Of a stretch of DNA of 64,000 nt, positions 19,016 through 26,991 are shown in pieces. Below the pieces are notes generated by a model. That model made no database searches, had not been told where the DNA came from, and saw only the letters and a program-made list of their open reading frames with translations. Every line of letters begins with the position of its first letter. Position 1 is the stretch's first letter. The position numbers and the translations under genes are program-made. Source of the DNA: Hyphomonas sp. Mor2 (GTDB taxonomy: Bacteria > Pseudomonadota > Alphaproteobacteria > Caulobacterales > Hyphomonadaceae); NCBI RefSeq assembly GCF_001854405.1, contig NZ_CP017718.1, positions 1,984,001 to 2,048,000 of the forward strand. The letters are read 5' to 3'.

Positions 19016-19726
19016 ATGACACTCAAGACTTATCTTATTGCAGGATCTGCCGCATTTGCGCTGAGCGCCTGCGGTGGCACGGCGAGTGAGCCGACAATTG
19101 AAGATGCTGAGACACCTCCGGTGGCAGAGGAAGCGGACCTGCATCCACTGCTCGCGGACGTCGCCGCGGCGAACTATTCGCTGGAAAAGACGCATGCCTT
19201 CATGACCATCAAGATCGGGCATAATGGCGGCATCACCCAGTACCGGATCAGCTTCACCGACTTTGACGGAGACCTGGTGTTCGATCCCGCCGATCCGGAA
19301 GCGGCGAGCATCTCGTTCTCGATCAATCCGGCCAGCGTGGAGACCAACTATCCTGGCGACTATGCCGCCGGCCATGCAGACAGTCCCTGGCAGAGTTGGA
19401 ACGAAGATGTTTCGCGCGATGCCAAATGGCTGAACTCCGACGTGCACCCTGACATCACATTTGTCTCGACCAGTGCGGAGAAAACCGGCGATTTGATCGG
19501 AACCGTGACGGGCGACCTTACTCTGCTGGGCGTCACCAAACCGGTCACGCTTGATGTCACTTATAATGGCGTGGCCAACCCACCCTGGTTCGAAGGACGG
19601 GACGTGATCGGCTTTGATGCCAGCGCCAAGGTCAATCGCTCGGACTTTGGAATGACCGCGTTCATTCCAAACATTGGCGACGAGGTCACAGTCGAATTCT
19701 CGGGCGAATTCCTGCAGGACGAATAG
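19016..19726 (+). CDS. YceI-family lipoprotein
   Basis: 236-aa paralogue of the preceding gene. The N-terminus is a lipoprotein signal (FALSACGG, Cys about 18), then an acidic linker, then a YceI barrel at about 40-235 sharing LEKTHAF, GDLTLLGVTKPVTLDVTYNGVANPPWF and GRDVIGFDAS with its neighbour. It should be lipid-anchored and face the periplasm. ATG chosen because AGAGGG is 9 nt upstream; 35 bp after the first YceI gene and 3 bp before the next, so one operon. The strong likeness to its neighbour suggests local duplication. Confidence 0.92.
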   Translation: MTLKTYLIAGSAAFALSACGGTASEPTIEDAETPPVAEEADLHPLLADVAAANYSLEKTHAFMTIKIGHNGGITQYRISFTDFDGDLVFDPADPEAASISFSINPASVETNYPGDYAAGHADSPWQSWNEDVSRDAKWLNSDVHPDITFVSTSAEKTGDLIGTVTGDLTLLGVTKPVTLDVTYNGVANPPWFEGRDVIGFDASAKVNRSDFGMTAFIPNIGDEVTVEFSGEFLQDE

Positions 19727-19729
19727 ACC

Positions 19730-20944
19730 ATGAGCGCCGCTTCGGAGCGATATACGAGCGTCGCGATCACCCTCCACTGGCTGATCGCGATCGCCATTCT
19801 GGGCATGATCCTGGGCGGTTGGTACATGTCCGACCTGCCAGATGGCGCACCGGGACAGTACTTCCTGTACCAGATGCACAAATCGATCGGGATCACGATC
19901 CTTCTGCTGACCATTGCGCGCATTATCTGGCGTGTGATGAACCCGCCGCCACCTTTGCCAGAGGACATGAACGCTCTGGAGAAGACGGGCAGCCACCTGG
20001 TCCACCTTGGCTTTTACGGCCTGATGATCCTGATGCCGCTGACCGGATGGTTGTATAGCTCGGTCAGTGTGAAGCTGGATGTGCCTACGGTCCTGTATGG
20101 CGTGATCAGCTGGCCGGATGTACCGTTTGTGGCGGGTCTCAAGACCGAAGCGGCCAGCGGCGTCGTGAACTTCATTCACTCGAAGCTCGCCTGGGTCGCA
20201 ATCGGCCTGCTCGCCCTGCATGTCGCTGGGGCCCTGAAGCATGAGTTTAGCGCCGAGGAAGGGGTCTTGAAACGCATGATCCCTGGCCTGTTCGGTCAGG
20301 CCACCAAACCGCAAGCTCCGAGCCGAGGCGCCGTAACCGCCTTCGGCGCTGCGCTCGCCGCACTGGTGGTCATCACCGGCACGCCGCCCGTCTTGAGCGC
20401 CGTCTCTGGATCGGGACAAGCCGTGACGACGGATGCCGCATTCGAACCCAACTGGACGGTCGACTATGACGCTTCGTCTATCACATTTTCCGGAACCCAT
20501 GATGGCAATGCCTTTACCGGCACATTCGGAAACTGGGACGCCGCGATTCAGTTCGATCCCGAGAACCCCGGGGCTTCGGACGTTCGAGTGACCGTTGCAA
20601 CCGGGAGCGCACAAGCCAGTCAAAAGCTCTATACAGACAGTCTGAAATCGCCGGAATGGTTCAACATCTCGGCCTTTCCGAACGCCAGCGTCGAGATTCT
20701 GGACATCACTCAGAATAACGAGGGCGGCTACACCTCCACGGCGCGATTGACCCTGAAAGACCTGACCGTCGACGCTGGTTTTGTGTTTACCCTTCAGATC
20801 GATGGCACACGCGCACAGATGAGCGGCCAGAGCGTATTTCAACGGACCGCACTGGATCTCGGTCAGGCCTCTGACCCTGGCGCAGATTGGGTCTCTGAGG
20901 ACGTGACGGTCGATGTCGTCGTGATCGCGGAACGGACAGACTAG
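19730..20944 (+). CDS. Cytochrome b561-YceI fusion protein
   Basis: 404 aa in two modules. Residues ~8-185 are a four-helix cytochrome b561 (prokaryotic CybB type) with candidate haem histidines in TLHWLI (His16), QMHKSIG, FIHSKLAW and LALHVAGALKH; this unit would pass electrons to or from ubiquinone. After a fifth hydrophobic segment (~203-222) residues ~235-402 are a YceI domain (WTVDYDASSITFSGTHDGNAFTG and later strands), placed in the periplasm. The gene starts 3 bp after the YceI lipoprotein gene. The fusion ties the quinone-like lipid carrier directly to a membrane haem protein. Exact electron donor and acceptor are unknown. Confidence 0.92.
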   Translation: MSAASERYTSVAITLHWLIAIAILGMILGGWYMSDLPDGAPGQYFLYQMHKSIGITILLLTIARIIWRVMNPPPPLPEDMNALEKTGSHLVHLGFYGLMILMPLTGWLYSSVSVKLDVPTVLYGVISWPDVPFVAGLKTEAASGVVNFIHSKLAWVAIGLLALHVAGALKHEFSAEEGVLKRMIPGLFGQATKPQAPSRGAVTAFGAALAALVVITGTPPVLSAVSGSGQAVTTDAAFEPNWTVDYDASSITFSGTHDGNAFTGTFGNWDAAIQFDPENPGASDVRVTVATGSAQASQKLYTDSLKSPEWFNISAFPNASVEILDITQNNEGGYTSTARLTLKDLTVDAGFVFTLQIDGTRAQMSGQSVFQRTALDLGQASDPGADWVSEDVTVDVVVIAERTD

Positions 20945-21010
20945 AACGGCGTCAGGGTTTCGCGGAAATTTGGCGTTGCCCTTTGCGCATGCGGCCCATA
21001 TGAGCGCAGC

Positions 21011-21949
21011 ATGAGCGCCCCTGTTCTTCCTTCCTCTGACGCGGCCATCGCGCGCGCCGTTGAAACGCTGCAAGCGGGCGGGCTTGTGGCCATGCCGACA
21101 GAGACCGTTTACGGGCTCGCCGCCAATGCTGCGAATGCGGGAGCCGTCGCTCGGCTTTATGAGGCCAAGGGACGTCCGCGTTTCAATCCGCTTATCTCGC
21201 ATGTCGCCAGTCTCGAGCTCGCCCGAAAACAAGGCCTGTTCACGCCACAGGCGCTGGCTCTGGCGGAGGCGTTCTGGCCAGGTCCTCTGACGCTTGTCGT
21301 GGACGCTGCGCCGGATGGCACCGTCTGCGATCTCGCCCGGGCCGGACTGCCGAGCGTCGCGTTGCGCATGCCCAATCACCCGGTGGCACAGGCGTTGTTG
21401 ACCGCCTTTGGCGCCCCCCTGGTTGCACCGTCCGCCAATCCGAGCGGTCAGATCAGCCCGACCCGCGCAGCGCATGTCGCGGCGGACATGGGCGAGCGCG
21501 TCGATCTCATCCTCGATGGCGGGACCTGCACATCGGGCCTGGAGTCGACCATTATCGATGCCCGCGGCGAACAGCCTGCTTTGCTCCGCCCAGGCAGTCT
21601 CGCGCCTGAGGAGATTGAACGCGTCTGGCCAGGACTCCTTCGTCCCGCCCTCAACCCGGATGCGCCGCAATCGCCAGGACAATTGTTGCGGCACTACGCT
21701 CCCAATGCCCGCTTGCGATTGAATGCAATCACGCCAGATGACGGCGAGGCCTTTCTCGGGTTTGGACCGGTCGAGGCAACGCTCAATCTGTCGCTTTCGG
21801 GCGATTTGACCGAAGCGGCAGCGAACCTGTTCAGCATGCTGCGCCAGCTCGACGAACGTCATGAACGGATCGCGGTGGCTCCCATTCCCGATCATGGCCT
21901 CGGCGAAGCGATCAATGACCGGCTTACGCGCGCCGCGAAAACGGCGTAA
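21011..21949 (+). CDS. tsaC: L-threonylcarbamoyladenylate synthase (Sua5/TsaC)
   Basis: Makes threonylcarbamoyl-AMP from threonine, bicarbonate and ATP, the first step of the t6A37 modification of ANN-decoding tRNAs. The YrdC domain covers about 10-200, with ETVYGLAANA, KGRPRFNPLISHV and SANPSGQISPT; the ~110-aa C-terminal extension marks the longer Sua5 type. 312 aa is normal. ATG start; the FAD-linked dehydrogenase gene begins 9 bp after it, so they are probably co-transcribed without a functional link. Confidence 0.94.
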   Translation: MSAPVLPSSDAAIARAVETLQAGGLVAMPTETVYGLAANAANAGAVARLYEAKGRPRFNPLISHVASLELARKQGLFTPQALALAEAFWPGPLTLVVDAAPDGTVCDLARAGLPSVALRMPNHPVAQALLTAFGAPLVAPSANPSGQISPTRAAHVAADMGERVDLILDGGTCTSGLESTIIDARGEQPALLRPGSLAPEEIERVWPGLLRPALNPDAPQSPGQLLRHYAPNARLRLNAITPDDGEAFLGFGPVEATLNLSLSGDLTEAAANLFSMLRQLDERHERIAVAPIPDHGLGEAINDRLTRAAKTA

Positions 21950-21958
21950 AGGAATTTG

Positions 21959-23368
21959 ATGACCTTGCCGACTGAATTTCTGACCGAGGCCAAGTCCCTG
22001 CTCGGGGACAAGGGCTGGCGCATGGACGCTGAAAGCCTGGAAGAAGCCGCCACACCTTGGCGTGGGACCTATCAAGGGCATACCCCTTTCCTGGCCCTGC
22101 CCGCCTCGACCGAGCACGTCTCCGAGCTCGTCAAACTGTGCCAGACCCATAAAGTCGCGATCACGCCTCAGGGCGGCAATACAGGGCTGGTGGACGCCGG
22201 CACGCCGCACGGCGAGATCGTCTTGTCGCTCCGCCGAATGCAAACCGTGCGAGCAGTAGATCCGTTCAACAATTCGCTCACCATCGAAGCCGGGGCGCCG
22301 CTGGTCAAAGCCCAGGAGGCGGCGGACGATGCGCGACGCCTTTTCCCTCTGTCGCTCGGGTCCGAAGGCACGGCCACAATTGGCGGCTTGATCTCGACCA
22401 ATGCGGGCGGTGTCGCGGTGCTGCGCTATGGCATGATGCGCGACCTGATCCTCGGGCTCGAAGTCGTCCTGCCAAATGGTGAGATCTGGGACGGACTGTC
22501 GGGATTGCGCAAGAACAATACCGGCTACGACCTCAAGCACCTGTTCGCGGGCGCCGAAGGGACACTTGGGATCATCACGGCGGCAACGCTGAAATTGTTT
22601 CCCCGAGTTGCCAAGAGCACCGCCTGGATCAGCTGCGAAAGTGCCAAAGCCGTCGTCGAACTGCTGGCCCTGACGCGTGACCATGCCGGCGATACGGTCA
22701 CCAGTTTCGAGATCATTCCTGCCAATGCGATTTCCATGGTCCAGTCGGAAATGCCCGATGTGCGCGACCCGCAGCCCTCCGACCTGCCCTGGCGCGTGCT
22801 GTGCGAAATCTCCATGGCCAGCGACGTGCATGCCCGTGATGTGATGGAAACGGCGCTGCAATCGGCTTTCGAGGCTGGTCTTGCGGCCGATGCGGTGATC
22901 GCCGAAAGCCTGTCCCAGGCGAAATCCTTCTGGACTATTCGAGAAAGCATTCCGCTTTGCAAGCGCGCCTATGGCACCGCCATCAATCACGACATTTCTG
23001 TTCCGGTCTCACAGATCCCCGGCTTTCTTAAGCGCGCTGAGCTGGCCATTCATGAAATCTCACCCAGTGCGGAAATCATTGCCTTCGGTCATGTCGGCGA
23101 CGGCAATCTCCATTATTCTGCCTGCGAACCGAAAGACGCTGCCGCGCCCATTCTCAGCAATCATGCCGCCGAGATCACGACGATTGTACACGAAGAAGCG
23201 ATGGCGTTTGGCGGTTCGATCAGCGCTGAACATGGCGTCGGACGGTTGAAACGGGATGAACTGGAAACGATCCGGCCCGCCGCGGCGACGGCGACCATGA
23301 AAGCGATCAAGACGGCACTGGATCCGGACGGGATCATGAACCCGAACCGGGTGGTGAGCCTGGATTAG
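21959..23368 (+). CDS. FAD-binding oxidoreductase (GlcD/D2HGDH-like)
   Basis: 469-aa flavoprotein of the VAO family. The FAD-binding domain (~40-215) holds ITPQGGNTGLVDAG and the SLGSEGTATIGGLISTNAGG loop. The C-terminal domain (~220-468) holds HVGDGNLHY with metal-binding His residues and SAEHGVGRLKRDEL. It oxidises a D-2-hydroxy acid; D-2-hydroxyglutarate or D-lactate are the likeliest because those groups share this layout. The ATG is preceded by AAAGGA at 5 nt; an adjacent in-frame TTG was ignored. No glycolate-oxidase partner subunits are near. Confidence 0.93.
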   Translation: MTLPTEFLTEAKSLLGDKGWRMDAESLEEAATPWRGTYQGHTPFLALPASTEHVSELVKLCQTHKVAITPQGGNTGLVDAGTPHGEIVLSLRRMQTVRAVDPFNNSLTIEAGAPLVKAQEAADDARRLFPLSLGSEGTATIGGLISTNAGGVAVLRYGMMRDLILGLEVVLPNGEIWDGLSGLRKNNTGYDLKHLFAGAEGTLGIITAATLKLFPRVAKSTAWISCESAKAVVELLALTRDHAGDTVTSFEIIPANAISMVQSEMPDVRDPQPSDLPWRVLCEISMASDVHARDVMETALQSAFEAGLAADAVIAESLSQAKSFWTIRESIPLCKRAYGTAINHDISVPVSQIPGFLKRAELAIHEISPSAEIIAFGHVGDGNLHYSACEPKDAAAPILSNHAAEITTIVHEEAMAFGGSISAEHGVGRLKRDELETIRPAAATATMKAIKTALDPDGIMNPNRVVSLD

Positions 23369-23592
23369 TCAAGCGCTCCCAATTTCGTTACGGGCAGCAC
23401 CACACGCCTCACGAGCTTGCACCCTGAAGAGATAGATAGGCGAGGCGCGCTTGTTTCAAACGCGGAGGAACTGCCGCTCTCTCGAGACGGCGATACTGCG
23501 CCTGAACCAAGCGCGCCCGCGGTGACATGCTTTCATACGTTAGACCTTGGCCACCTGGACCAAGCGCCTGCCAGGGGCTGCGGAGGGGTAAG

Positions 23593-23615
23593 AAAAACAT
23601 CCGGGGGATGTTTTT
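23593..23615. repeat. Perfect hairpin AAAAACATCC-GGG-GGATGTTTTT
   Basis: 10-bp perfect inverted repeat with a 3-nt loop. The A run before and T run after give it the look of a weak bidirectional terminator, but the GC part of the stem is short. It could serve transcripts entering the island from the FAD-oxidoreductase gene 224 bp upstream. Confidence 0.6.
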
Positions 23616-23690
23616 CCCCGAAGCAGGCCTGAGCGGTAGCGAAGGCGGAGGCATGGGAAGCAGATGCCCCTGCCGGGGCCTTCTGCGCCT

Positions 23691-23715
23691 TCATTTGATC
23701 CACTGGATCAAATGA
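23691..23715. repeat. 25-bp near-perfect palindrome
   Basis: 12-bp arms TCATTTGATCCA and TGGATCAAATGA flank one central C. The size and AT-rich arms are unlike the other, GC-rich hairpins in the island, and fit a protein dimer site or a recombination or methylation target as well as an RNA hairpin. Confidence 0.6.
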
Positions 23716-23915
23716 TCGCTGGCGCGACCGGCTTCGAAGCCCGGCGCGTTACCGTGCAAGGGGTACAGCTCCCCAAGCCCAGCCACGCGGCCACCGCTCC
23801 CCCCTTTAATCCAGCCGTTCCGGACTAGCCCTTCATCAAGAGGAGATGGGGTGGAGACTAACACGGTTTCGCGGGGCGGGGATTGAAGCGGGATTGAGAG
23901 CGTGAATCCACCCCT

Positions 23916-24086
23916 CGCGCCCCCTTCTCCCGGATGCGGGCTTCGAGGGAAAGCAATCGTATACGATTGCCCCGAGAAGGGCCGGGGATGAGGGCACCGC
24001 TCTCTCGGACCGCACAGACAATGCTTTGACGTTCCCCATCTTGCCCTCACCCCAACCCCTCTCCCGCGTCCGGGAGAGGGGCTTGC
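23916..24086. repeat. Direct repeat element, copy 1
   Basis: About 171 bp, some 97 percent identical to a second copy 345 bp downstream. Order inside: CCCTTCTC, an 18-bp perfect palindrome GCAATCGTATACGATTGC, GAGAAGGG (outer arms pairing around the palindrome), a unique stretch, then an 11-bp stem CCCCTCTCCCG with loop CGTC at 24056-24081. No coding potential and no terminal target duplication were recognised. Confidence 0.85.
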
Positions 24087-24123
24087 TCTGTGTGGGGATT
24101 AAGGGACGAAACAGAGCCCGCAT

Positions 24124-24141
24124 TGCCAACGCAAGTTGGCA
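24124..24141. repeat. Short hairpin between the repeat copies
   Basis: TGCCAAC, loop GCAA, GTTGGCA: 7-bp perfect stem with a GNRA-type tetraloop on the plus-strand RNA, which suggests an RNA structure rather than a DNA site. Confidence 0.5.
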
Positions 24142-24185
24142 TCTATGGCGGCTGGTGGATGACGGTCTCGACCGCTGTCCCAGGG

Positions 24186-24203
24186 CCCCTGCCTGCGCAG
24201 GGG
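24186..24203. repeat. Short GC hairpin between the repeat copies
   Basis: CCCCTGC, loop CTGC, GCAGGGG: 7-bp perfect stem. A related sequence (CCCCTGCCTGCGCGGGCGTCGG) occurs again near 24500, so this is a third small repeated motif in the island. Confidence 0.5.
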
Positions 24204-24260
24204 TCGGTGGATAATTGTGAGGGATCGAAGGGCAGGATTTAGGGACGCAAACCTTCCACA

Positions 24261-24431
24261 CGCGCCCCCTTCTCCCGGATGCGGGCTTCGAGGGAAAGCA
24301 ATCGTATACGATTGCCCCGAGAAGGGCCGGGGATGAGGGCACCGCTCTCTCGGACCGCACAGACATTGCTTTGACGTTCCCCATCTTGCCCTCACCCCAA
24401 CTCCTCTCCCGCATCCGGGAGAGGGGCTCGC
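24261..24431. repeat. Direct repeat element, copy 2
   Basis: Second copy of the ~171-bp element. The 18-bp palindrome (24298-24315) is unchanged. In the final hairpin (24401-24426) the loop is CATC instead of CGTC, and one stem C has become T, which still pairs with G as a wobble in RNA. The few changes thus spare both palindromes. Confidence 0.85.
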
Positions 24432-24530
24432 CCCCGTGTGAGGATTGAGACGCTCAGATCTGATCATTTTGCGGTCGCAGGTGCACACCTGTCCCTGGTC
24501 CCCTGCCTGCGCGGGCGTCGGCGTGTGATG

Positions 24531-24980
24531 TCAGCCTTTGGGCCAGTGCTCGCGCAGCCGAAACGGATGCCTGGGATTAAGCGCAATCCACGATTCAACG
24601 TCCCGCAGCTTTTCCGGAAAAGCGGGGACCTGTTGTGGGCGTTGAACAGTGTGAAATCGATAGCCCGCGCTCCAAAGTCGGCGAACCTTCTCCCATTGTT
24701 TCAGTTCGGTCTTGCGGGGGGCCTTAAATGACTTGCCCATATGCGCCAATTGTTTCGAGCATTGCGGGCATTTGTACGACCGATCAGGGACGAATGGTTT
24801 CTTGAAGTTTTTTCGGCAATCAAAACACGCAAACGACACCAGAAGGGCCGACCTTCGCATCGGGTATTGCTCATAATGACTCTGGCGCTGTTGACGGTCC
24901 GCATAAAGCTCGCTGAACCGTTTCAGACCAGCGGCTTTTCTAAGAGACTTTCGTCGGGTTTTTTCCTGTCGAGACGGCAT
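24531..24980 (-). CDS. Small zinc-ribbon protein of unknown function
   Basis: 149 aa, very basic. It has a C-x2-C...C-x2-C zinc ribbon in the middle (SFACFDCRK and YKCPQCSKQL), followed by LAHMGKSFKAPRKTELKQWEKV and a segment rich in aromatic and Pro residues (AGYRFHTV, VPAFPEKLRDVESW). I recall this ribbon followed by MGKxFKAPK as a recurring theme in uncharacterised bacterial proteins, but cannot name the family. The basic N-terminus (RQEKTRRKSLRKAAG) could bind nucleic acid. The start is uncertain: ATG here, or a GTG 5 codons upstream; neither has a strong ribosome site. It lies between the repeat island and the SRAP gene. Confidence 0.7.
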   Translation of the reverse strand: MPSRQEKTRRKSLRKAAGLKRFSELYADRQQRQSHYEQYPMRRSALLVSFACFDCRKNFKKPFVPDRSYKCPQCSKQLAHMGKSFKAPRKTELKQWEKVRRLWSAGYRFHTVQRPQQVPAFPEKLRDVESWIALNPRHPFRLREHWPKG

Positions 24981-25125
24981 ATCTGAAGCATCCACTATTT
25001 CGAGCGCTTTGCAATGTCCGCCTCCCCCCCTCGAATGCCGATATCTGATTCAGGTCCAGTTGGCCCCTTTGCGATCCGCGCTTTCTAGGCCACACTCGGA
25101 ACCTGCGTAAAAGGGGACGGCGAGC

Positions 25126-25815
25126 GTGTGTGGGCGGTTTTTCAGGCATGGTGTGAGCTGGGAGGAGTATAGCTCCTATCTCAATCTGTTCGAATATGCT
25201 GGCATCGATCCGCCGGAACCGGCTTATAATATCGCGCCGACCCAGATCGCGCCGATTATTCGGATCGCCGGGGAAGACGAGCCCGTACCGGCGGGCGAGC
25301 GACATATGGCGCCCGCAATGTGGGGCCTGGTGCCCAGTTGGTGGCGCAAACCGCTGAAGGAGAAGAAATTCTCCACCTTCAATGCGCGCAGCGAGACGAT
25401 TGCCACCTCGAACACTTTTCGCGGGGCCTTTCGGCACAAACGCTGCCTCGTCCCGGCCAGCGGGTTCTATGAATGGACGGGCCAGAAGGGCAGCAAGACT
25501 CCATTTGCGATCGGGTTACGCAATCGCCGCTGGTTCTGTTTTGCGGGGCTCTGGGATCGAGCTACGATTGATGGCTCCGAGATTGACAGTTTCACCATCC
25601 TGACGACGACGCCGAATGACCTGATGGCCGGGCTGCATACGCGCATGCCCGTCATCCTCGATCCGAGCCAGTATGAACGCTGGCTCGATACGTCCACCCG
25701 CGACGTCGAAGACCTGTACGAGCCCTTCCCCACCGACGCGATGCATGCCTGGGCCGTCGCACCTGCGGTCGGCAATGTCCGCAATCAGGGACCGGAGCTG
25801 ATTTCGGAGGTCTAG
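25126..25815 (+). CDS. SRAP-family protein (YedK/HMCES-like)
   Basis: SOS-response-associated peptidase fold that protects abasic sites in single-stranded DNA by forming a thiazolidine link through Cys2 after removal of Met1. The GTG start gives M-C-G-R-F, exactly the needed N-terminus. The other conserved residues are present: Asn in YNIAPTQ, Glu in SGFYEW and His in LHTRMPVIL. 229 aa is normal. GGGGA lies about 9 nt before the GTG. It converges on the aminotransferase gene with no spacer. I saw no LexA box upstream. Confidence 0.93.
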   Translation: MCGRFFRHGVSWEEYSSYLNLFEYAGIDPPEPAYNIAPTQIAPIIRIAGEDEPVPAGERHMAPAMWGLVPSWWRKPLKEKKFSTFNARSETIATSNTFRGAFRHKRCLVPASGFYEWTGQKGSKTPFAIGLRNRRWFCFAGLWDRATIDGSEIDSFTILTTTPNDLMAGLHTRMPVILDPSQYERWLDTSTRDVEDLYEPFPTDAMHAWAVAPAVGNVRNQGPELISEV

Positions 25816-26988
25816 TTAGCCCGTCACCAAGGCCGTCAGGACGTCGCAAACCTTGTGAACCTGCGCTTCTGACAGGTAGGGATGCATCGGCAGGCTCAGG
25901 GAGTGCTTGGCCGCCTTTTCGCATTCTGGCAGGGATCCCATTTCCGCCAGGTGCGCGAAGGCGGGCATTTCGTGGATCGCCATATCGTAATAGATGCCGC
26001 TCGGAACGCCCTGTTCCGACAGCCCGGCGCGAACCGCATCCCGGTTCGGCACACGGACAGTGTAGAGGCCGTAGCCATTTTCTTGACCGTCCAGCGCTTC
26101 CTGCAAGCCGACCACATTGCCGAGACGTTGATTGTAGATCTCCGCGGCTGCCATTCGGCGCGCGCGTTCGTCTTCGAACAGGCCCAGTTTCTCGGCCACA
26201 ACCGCGCACTGGATCGAGTCGCAGCGGCCATTGATGCCGACCCGGATCGATTCCTTGCGATTGTCACCCGTGCCGTGCCAGCGAATGGAGCGCATGCGAT
26301 CGGCGAAATCCGCATCCTGGCAAAGGATCGCGCCGCCATCGCCATAGCCGCCCAGCGACTTGGTCGGGTAGAAACTGGTCGCGGTGATCTCGGCAATATT
26401 GCCGACCCAGCGGCCATTATCCTTGCCACCAAAAGCCTGTGCACCATCCGCAATGACGCGCAGGTCATGCGCGTCGGCGACGGCCTGGATGGCCATATAG
26501 TCGGCTGGCAATCCGTACAGATCGACGGGCATCACGGCACGCGGCGTCAGGCGACCTTCGGCTTTTACCGCATCGATTTTGCGGGCCAGATCGGCCGGGT
26601 CCATGTTGAACGTGCGCGGATCAATGTCGACCAGGACCGGATACCCGCCAGACAGCAGCACCGCATTCGCCGTCGCATTATAGGTAAAACCAGGCATGAA
26701 CACCGCGTCGCCTTCGGCAATGCCCATGGCCAGCAGCGGCATGACCAGCGCCTGGGTACCGGAGCCGACCGCCACCACATCGGCCGCGCCAGTGAATTCG
26801 GCCAGTTTCTCCTCGCACTCGGTCACTTCCGGGCCGCCAATGAAACGGCCATGATCGAGAATATCGGTCCAGCGCTTTTCCAGGGCCGGACGGATCGCGG
26901 CTTGCTGGGTCTTCAGGTCGAACAGCTGGATCGGAGCATCGGCGGGAAGCTCGATCAGGGCGGTGGACGCAGTGGGGGCATAGGCCAT
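25816..26988 (-). CDS. DegT/DnrJ/EryC1/StrS sugar aminotransferase
   Basis: PLP-dependent aminotransferase acting on nucleotide-linked keto sugars, 390 aa. It has VGSGTQALVMPLLAMGI, the FMPGFTYNATANAVLLSGG substrate region, DGAQAFGGK and the PLP-lysine motif SFYPTKSLGGYGDGG. The oxidoreductase gene ends 3 bp before its start, on the same strand. Such a Gfo/Idh plus DegT pair would oxidise and then aminate a UDP-sugar: either GnnA/GnnB, which makes the 3-amino GlcNAc of some lipid A, or a WbpB/WbpE-like surface-sugar step. The choice between these is inference. Confidence 0.92.
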   Translation of the reverse strand: MAYAPTASTALIELPADAPIQLFDLKTQQAAIRPALEKRWTDILDHGRFIGGPEVTECEEKLAEFTGAADVVAVGSGTQALVMPLLAMGIAEGDAVFMPGFTYNATANAVLLSGGYPVLVDIDPRTFNMDPADLARKIDAVKAEGRLTPRAVMPVDLYGLPADYMAIQAVADAHDLRVIADGAQAFGGKDNGRWVGNIAEITATSFYPTKSLGGYGDGGAILCQDADFADRMRSIRWHGTGDNRKESIRVGINGRCDSIQCAVVAEKLGLFEDERARRMAAAEIYNQRLGNVVGLQEALDGQENGYGLYTVRVPNRDAVRAGLSEQGVPSGIYYDMAIHEMPAFAHLAEMGSLPECEKAAKHSLSLPMHPYLSEAQVHKVCDVLTALVTG

Positions 26989-26991
26989 GGT

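Larger units (their letters stand above)
23369..24530. other. Gene-free, hairpin-dense repeat island
   Basis: About 1.16 kb without a credible gene. It holds at least eight short inverted repeats and two near-identical ~171-bp direct copies (listed separately). The open frames here are repetitive translations of the repeats and lack ribosome sites. It has no transposase and no tRNA-like fold. It may carry small RNAs or be a nest of REP/MITE-like elements; nothing in the sequence decides this. Confidence 0.7.

Noticed and set aside
18902-22990. 1362-aa minus-strand open frame
   Set aside because: It lies opposite five well-identified genes, has no recognisable domain, is Arg/Gly/His/Asp-rich and lacks a ribosome site: a composition artefact.
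23836-24414. Open frames in the repeat island (up to 192 aa)
   Set aside because: They translate the two repeat copies, giving an internally duplicated, low-complexity product without a ribosome site.
23916-24431. CRISPR array
   Set aside because: Only two long copies with a single long spacer; no cas genes; repeats far longer than CRISPR repeats.
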